Shown here: in pieces, positions 61,158 through 64,000 of the stretch
How the letters are laid out: each line of letters starts with the position of its first letter
Numbering within the stretch: the stretch's first letter is position 1
DNA from: Saprospiraceae bacterium
GTDB lineage: Bacteria > Bacteroidota > Bacteroidia > Chitinophagales > Saprospiraceae
Direction of reading: 5' to 3'
Assembly (NCBI GenBank): GCA_016787525.1
Contig: JAEUUP010000129.1
Coordinates: forward strand, 42,540-106,539
Length of the DNA: 64,000 nucleotides
Notes under the pieces: generated by a model
Databases searched by the model: none
What the model saw: the letters and a program-made list of their open reading frames with translations, nothing else
Told to the model about the DNA's origin: nothing
Made by a program: the position numbers and the translations under genes

Positions 61158-61760
61158 TTAACTTTTAGACGATTTCGTATTGTAAATGCTTTTCAAATTT
61201 CTAAGCTCTTCTTCTGTCTCCGATTCATAAATTTTTTGAATTTTTTCAAGAGGTAAATAACCTTTTGCAGCAACTTCTTCAATCACTCTTCTCAAATCGT
61301 CAGCTTGTAATGGCGAATAAAGTTTGAATTTATTCGACACTTTCTCACCATCTTGCATCTCGAAAGCAATAAAGTTATCAATACCAGCTGAAAAATTGGG
61401 TTTATAGTTGTGACTCATTCTATAAACACCTAATCCTTCGTAATCCGAATATCGCAGAGTGATGTCTTTAATATCTCTCCAAAGATAGCTTTTCGTTCCT
61501 ATCCATATTTTTTCAGGTGTGATTTCTAAACTCGTAGTGACACCCAAATCCGCTTGTTCAGTATTTGCCATACCATAAATTTTGACCAATATTGGAATTG
61601 GTAATAAAACTACAAGTAGGAATTTTACAATAGCAAAATTGTACTGAGCAAGGAAAATACAACCAACTGCAACGACCAAAAGAGAACCATAAACAAAAGA
61701 ATTGTATGGATCACTTGGTTTTTTGTGATAAATTTCTGCTTCAAATTTTAGTTTTTGCAT
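61158..61760 (-). CDS. Hypothetical PH-like membrane protein
   Basis: A 200-residue protein. Two adjacent transmembrane helices (FVYGSLLVVAVGCIFLAQYNF and IVKFLLVVLLPIPILVKIYGM) precede a soluble domain whose strand pattern (SLEITPEKIWIGTKSYLWRDIKDITLRYSD) resembles bacterial PH domains. The function is unknown. It lies between araB and araD in the same direction but is AT-richer than both and lacks the 10-mer, so it may be an insertion into the ara operon. Confidence 0.6.
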   Translation of the reverse strand: MQKLKFEAEIYHKKPSDPYNSFVYGSLLVVAVGCIFLAQYNFAIVKFLLVVLLPIPILVKIYGMANTEQADLGVTTSLEITPEKIWIGTKSYLWRDIKDITLRYSDYEGLGVYRMSHNYKPNFSAGIDNFIAFEMQDGEKVSNKFKLYSPLQADDLRRVIEEVAAKGYLPLEKIQKIYESETEEELRNLKSIYNTKSSKS

Positions 61761-61820
61761 GAGAATTAAACTGTTTTGATGACCAATGGTATTTTAAACG
61801 AAAAGCCAAACAGTTAGTTC

Positions 61821-63452
61821 TCATAGTTCATTTTCAACAAATCCGCCCAATTTCACATACTTCGCATACAATTTTTCATAGACACTCACCTTCTCTGCTT
61901 GCGGATAATATTCAGCGTCATAGCCCGAAGACATGGCGGCTTGTGCGTCTTCCATTGTCGCATAAACACCTGCGGCAACGGCGGCGCACATGGCAGCACC
62001 CAAAGCACAAGCTTGTTCGGATGACACAACTTTGATAGGCATATTCAGCACATTAGCAAGGGTTTGCATGACGAAAGGTGATTTTTTGGCAACGCCACCG
62101 ATTGCCACAACTTGCTTGATATTGACCCCCTCAGTAATGAAGCGGTCAACGATGGCTTTTGAGCCAAAAGCCGTCGCTTCGACCAAGGCTTTGAACATTT
62201 TAGGCGCATCACTGCTCAGATTTAAGCCCGTAATCGCACCTTTCAAAGTATGATTTGCGTCAGGCGTTCTGCGTCCATTGAGCCAATCGAGGGCAATCGG
62301 GTCGTTTATACTGAGGGGTAGCGCAGCCGCTTTTTCGGCAAGTTTTGGAATGATTTGGGCAACCATTTTTTCAGCCTCTTCTTCGCTCAATAATTCACGC
62401 AATGGGAATGCGAGCAGATTTTGAAACCACGCATACACATCTCCAAATGCCGATTGACCCGCCTCCATACCCAACATATTCGGTAAAATAGAGCCGTCAA
62501 CCTGTCCACAAATGCCTTTGATGAGCAAATGACCGACTTCTTCATTGGGCGCGATGAGCATATCGCAAGTCGAAGTCCCCATCACACGTACGAATGTGTA
62601 CGGTTCGATGTGTGCGCCAACACCGCCCATGTGAGCATCAAAAGCTCCCACGCCAATTGTTACATCGTCAGAAAGACCTAATTTTTCTGCCCATTCTTTT
62701 GAAATTTTGCCCATCGGCAAATCACTCGTATAGGTGTGGCGATACAGACGCTCGCGCAAACCAGCCAAAAGCGGGTCAAGTTGGGTCAAAAATGCCTCGC
62801 TTGGCAGGCCTTCAAAGGCTTCGTGCCACATGGCTTTGTGTCCTGCTGCACAACGAGAGCGGCGCATACTGAGGGGATCGGTTTCGCCTGTCAGAACGGC
62901 TGAAATCCAGTCGCAGTGTTCGACCCACGAAAAAGCGGCTTGACGTACTTTTTCGTCAACTCGCAAAGTGCGGAGAATTTTTGCCCAAAACCATTCGGAG
63001 GAATAAATGCCGCCGACATATTTTGTGAAATCAATATCGTATCTGTGCGCTAATTGATTGATTTCCAATGCTTCTTGATTGGCGGTATGATCTTTCCAAA
63101 GTATGAACATACCGTTTGGATTGTCCGCAAATTCGGGTAGCATACTGAGGGGTGTACCTGCACGGTCAACGGCAACAGGCGTTGAACCTGTGGTATCAAC
63201 CGAGATGCCAACAATGTTTTGAGCAACTTCTGAGCCAGCCATTTTCAGAGCCTCTTTTATCGAAGTTTCCAAGCCTTCGAGATAGTCCAAAGGGTGTTGG
63301 CGATATTGTGATACTGAGGGGTCGCAATACGCCCCTTTTTTCCAACGTGGATAGTAAAAAACATGGGTGGCGATTTCTTGTCCGTTGGCTGTATTAACAA
63401 TCAATGCACGAACGGAATCAGTGCCGTAATCGAGTCCAATGACGTATTTCAT
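61821..63452 (-). CDS. araB: Ribulokinase
   Basis: A 543-residue FGGY-family kinase that phosphorylates L-ribulose. The N-terminal GLDYGTDSVRALIV is the phosphate loop, GISVDTTGSTPV and GVGAFDAHMGGVGA the catalytic-Asp region, and AIGGVAKKSPFVMQTLANVL the FGGY signature 2. The length is typical of AraB. It is probably the first gene of an operon with araD. It holds five 10-mers (62127, 62309, 62867, 63143, 63312), the densest gene in the window, in frames giving TEG, PLS and PSV. Confidence 0.94.
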   Translation of the reverse strand: MKYVIGLDYGTDSVRALIVNTANGQEIATHVFYYPRWKKGAYCDPSVSQYRQHPLDYLEGLETSIKEALKMAGSEVAQNIVGISVDTTGSTPVAVDRAGTPLSMLPEFADNPNGMFILWKDHTANQEALEINQLAHRYDIDFTKYVGGIYSSEWFWAKILRTLRVDEKVRQAAFSWVEHCDWISAVLTGETDPLSMRRSRCAAGHKAMWHEAFEGLPSEAFLTQLDPLLAGLRERLYRHTYTSDLPMGKISKEWAEKLGLSDDVTIGVGAFDAHMGGVGAHIEPYTFVRVMGTSTCDMLIAPNEEVGHLLIKGICGQVDGSILPNMLGMEAGQSAFGDVYAWFQNLLAFPLRELLSEEEAEKMVAQIIPKLAEKAAALPLSINDPIALDWLNGRRTPDANHTLKGAITGLNLSSDAPKMFKALVEATAFGSKAIVDRFITEGVNIKQVVAIGGVAKKSPFVMQTLANVLNMPIKVVSSEQACALGAAMCAAVAAGVYATMEDAQAAMSSGYDAEYYPQAEKVSVYEKLYAKYVKLGGFVENEL

Positions 63453-63672
63453 ATTGACTATTTTTATAGATTCGTTGTCAAAAATCCATTAGTAGCAACG
63501 CATTAATCAGTCGCTGCAATAAATAGAGTCGAATAAATTTATTAGTTTTAATAAAATTTGTTAATTTGATTAAAAGCCAAATAATATTCCGTTACCTATA
63601 AACTTTTTTATCTCTCTTGCGTTTATGTTTGTATGTAAAATCATTTTCGCAACCACTGCAACAAATACTGTT

Positions 63673-64000
63673 ATGAAGCAATTAGTCTCAACTTTTGTGG
63701 CAACTTGTGCCATTCTTACTTCTCTTTTTTCTCAACAAAAAGGCACTTTAGAAATCGAAGCGACATCTTTCCGCAACACTAAGGGTCATATGCGTTTTGC
63801 TGTTTACAATAACAAAAGCTATTTTTTGGATACAAAAGGCTATTTTACCATTGGTGTCGCGCCTATTGTGGGCAATAAATCTTATGCACGCATTGATTTA
63901 CCTTCGGGAACATATGCCGTTTCATATATGCACGACGAAAATGATGACAATAAAATGGAATACACTTTAGGCATTCCAAGAGAAGGTTTTGGTATTTCTA
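63673..64000 (+). CDS. DUF2141 secreted protein, 3' end outside window
   Basis: An open frame from the ATG at 63673 to the window edge, 109 residues. MKQLVSTFVATCAILTSLFSQ is a signal peptide. KGTLEIEATSFRNTKGHMRFAVYNNKSYF, RIDLPSGTYAVSYMHDENDDNKMEYTLGIPREGFGIS matches DUF2141, a family of about 140 residues whose function is unknown. About 30 residues are missing. It is divergent from araB. Confidence 0.8.
   Translation, partial: MKQLVSTFVATCAILTSLFSQQKGTLEIEATSFRNTKGHMRFAVYNNKSYFLDTKGYFTIGVAPIVGNKSYARIDLPSGTYAVSYMHDENDDNKMEYTLGIPREGFGIS

Larger units (their letters stand above)
1391..63321. repeat. Dispersed 10-mer TACTGAGGGG, 73 exact copies (DNA-uptake-signal-like)
   Basis: Counted by eye on both strands. 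Forward copies start at 1391, 2770, 2913, 3328, 6139, 8659, 9067, 9735, 9953, 14416, 15880, 19017, 19170, 20190, 21056, 22855, 24490, 26669, 27584, 30818, 35741, 36653, 37029, 38580, 42600, 47356, 48265, 51184, 55951, 59733, 59891, 60697, 62309, 62867, 63143 and 63312. Reverse copies (CCCCTCAGTA) start at 5042, 5509, 6818, 11520, 12548, 14257, 21639, 22219, 24790, 25428, 25618, 26890, 28321, 31145, 32005, 34473, 38964, 41649, 43256, 44266, 45672, 45729, 46863, 47740, 49472, 50533, 51446, 51776, 52516, 54694, 55334, 56690, 57233, 58824, 59081, 60964 and 62127. Near-matches lie at 14002, 17098, 23687, 37664, 38161 and 47965. The base before is usually A and the base after is T or a fifth G. About 16 copies are intergenic and the rest lie in genes. 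The function as an uptake signal is inference; the repetition itself is seen. Confidence 0.93.

Noticed and set aside
1391..63321. The 10-mer as a Chi or KOPS-like polar signal
   Set aside because: Such sites are skewed to one strand along a replichore. Here 36 and 37 copies lie on the two strands and both occur in every 10-kb stretch. It could be reopened if the window spans a replication terminus or origin.
1391..63321. The 10-mer as a restriction or palindromic HIP1-type site
   Set aside because: TACTGAGGGG is not palindromic, and HIP1 is. A type I or III modification site is possible but would not by itself explain enrichment.
1..64000. tRNA, rRNA and riboswitches
   Set aside because: No cloverleaf, rRNA or known riboswitch core was recognised in the spacers by eye. 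A covariance-model search would be decisive.

Overview
This window reads as a piece of a Bacteroidota replicon of roughly 40% GC. The evidence is a periplasmic-propeller histidine kinase, a hybrid sensor with an AraC output domain, GH109 and DUF6252 proteins, AT-rich leaders without clear Shine-Dalgarno sequences, and several -7 boxes of the Bacteroidota type TAnnTTTG. The genus cannot be named from the sequence. A partition and replication block at 6.4-9.9 kb (ParA, a ribbon-helix-helix partner, 22-bp iterons, a Rep_3-type initiator) shows that the contig is, or has captured, a plasmid or chromid.

Layout. 0-6 kb: GH109 glycosidase, N-acetylhexosamine-kinase-like enzyme, LacI regulator and a DUF2254 membrane protein, with a 220-bp minisatellite. 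6.4-9.9 kb: partition and replication. 10-16 kb: a membrane AraC-type sensor with two glycogen-binding-like domains, a CE12-GH28 pectinase fusion and a dienelactone-hydrolase-like lipoprotein. 15.8-20 kb: LytTR regulator, propeller histidine kinase and globin. 20.3-28 kb: small secreted proteins, a crotonase, a feruloyl/coumaroyl-CoA ligase, a HipA-like kinase and an alpha/beta hydrolase with two NIPSNAP domains. 28-34 kb: a repeat-bearing beta-lactamase-fold hydrolase, a MITE-like element, a second 22-bp repeat array and paired DUF6252 lipoproteins. 34-48 kb: hybrid sensor, MarR regulator and the protocatechuate/beta-ketoadipate cluster (pobA, fused pcaDC, pcaH, pcaG, an SDR, an amidohydrolase, fused pcaIJ, pcaB), interrupted by a PIN-domain toxin module and a second MITE-like element. 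48-56 kb: phenylacetate-type genes (paaI-like, paaZ, crotonase) interleaved with a KilA-N gene and a Septu-like ATPase/HNH defence pair. 56-64 kb: Uma2, GNAT, TonB-like, VOC and membrane proteins, then araD and araB.

The genes suggest a plant-polymer lifestyle: pectin backbone and arabinose use, and hydroxycinnamates activated to CoA esters and shortened to hydroxybenzoates. These would enter PobA and the beta-ketoadipate route. The final thiolase and the ring-hydroxylating paaABCDE genes are not in the window.

The outstanding signal is a dispersed 10-mer, TACTGAGGGG (extended form ATACTGAGGGG(G)T). I count 73 exact copies by eye, 36 on one strand and 37 on the other, where about 0.1 is expected by chance. 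It occurs inside and between genes at about one per 0.9 kb. That density, length and strand balance match the DNA-uptake sequences of Neisseria and Haemophilus, but I know of no such sequence described for Bacteroidota.
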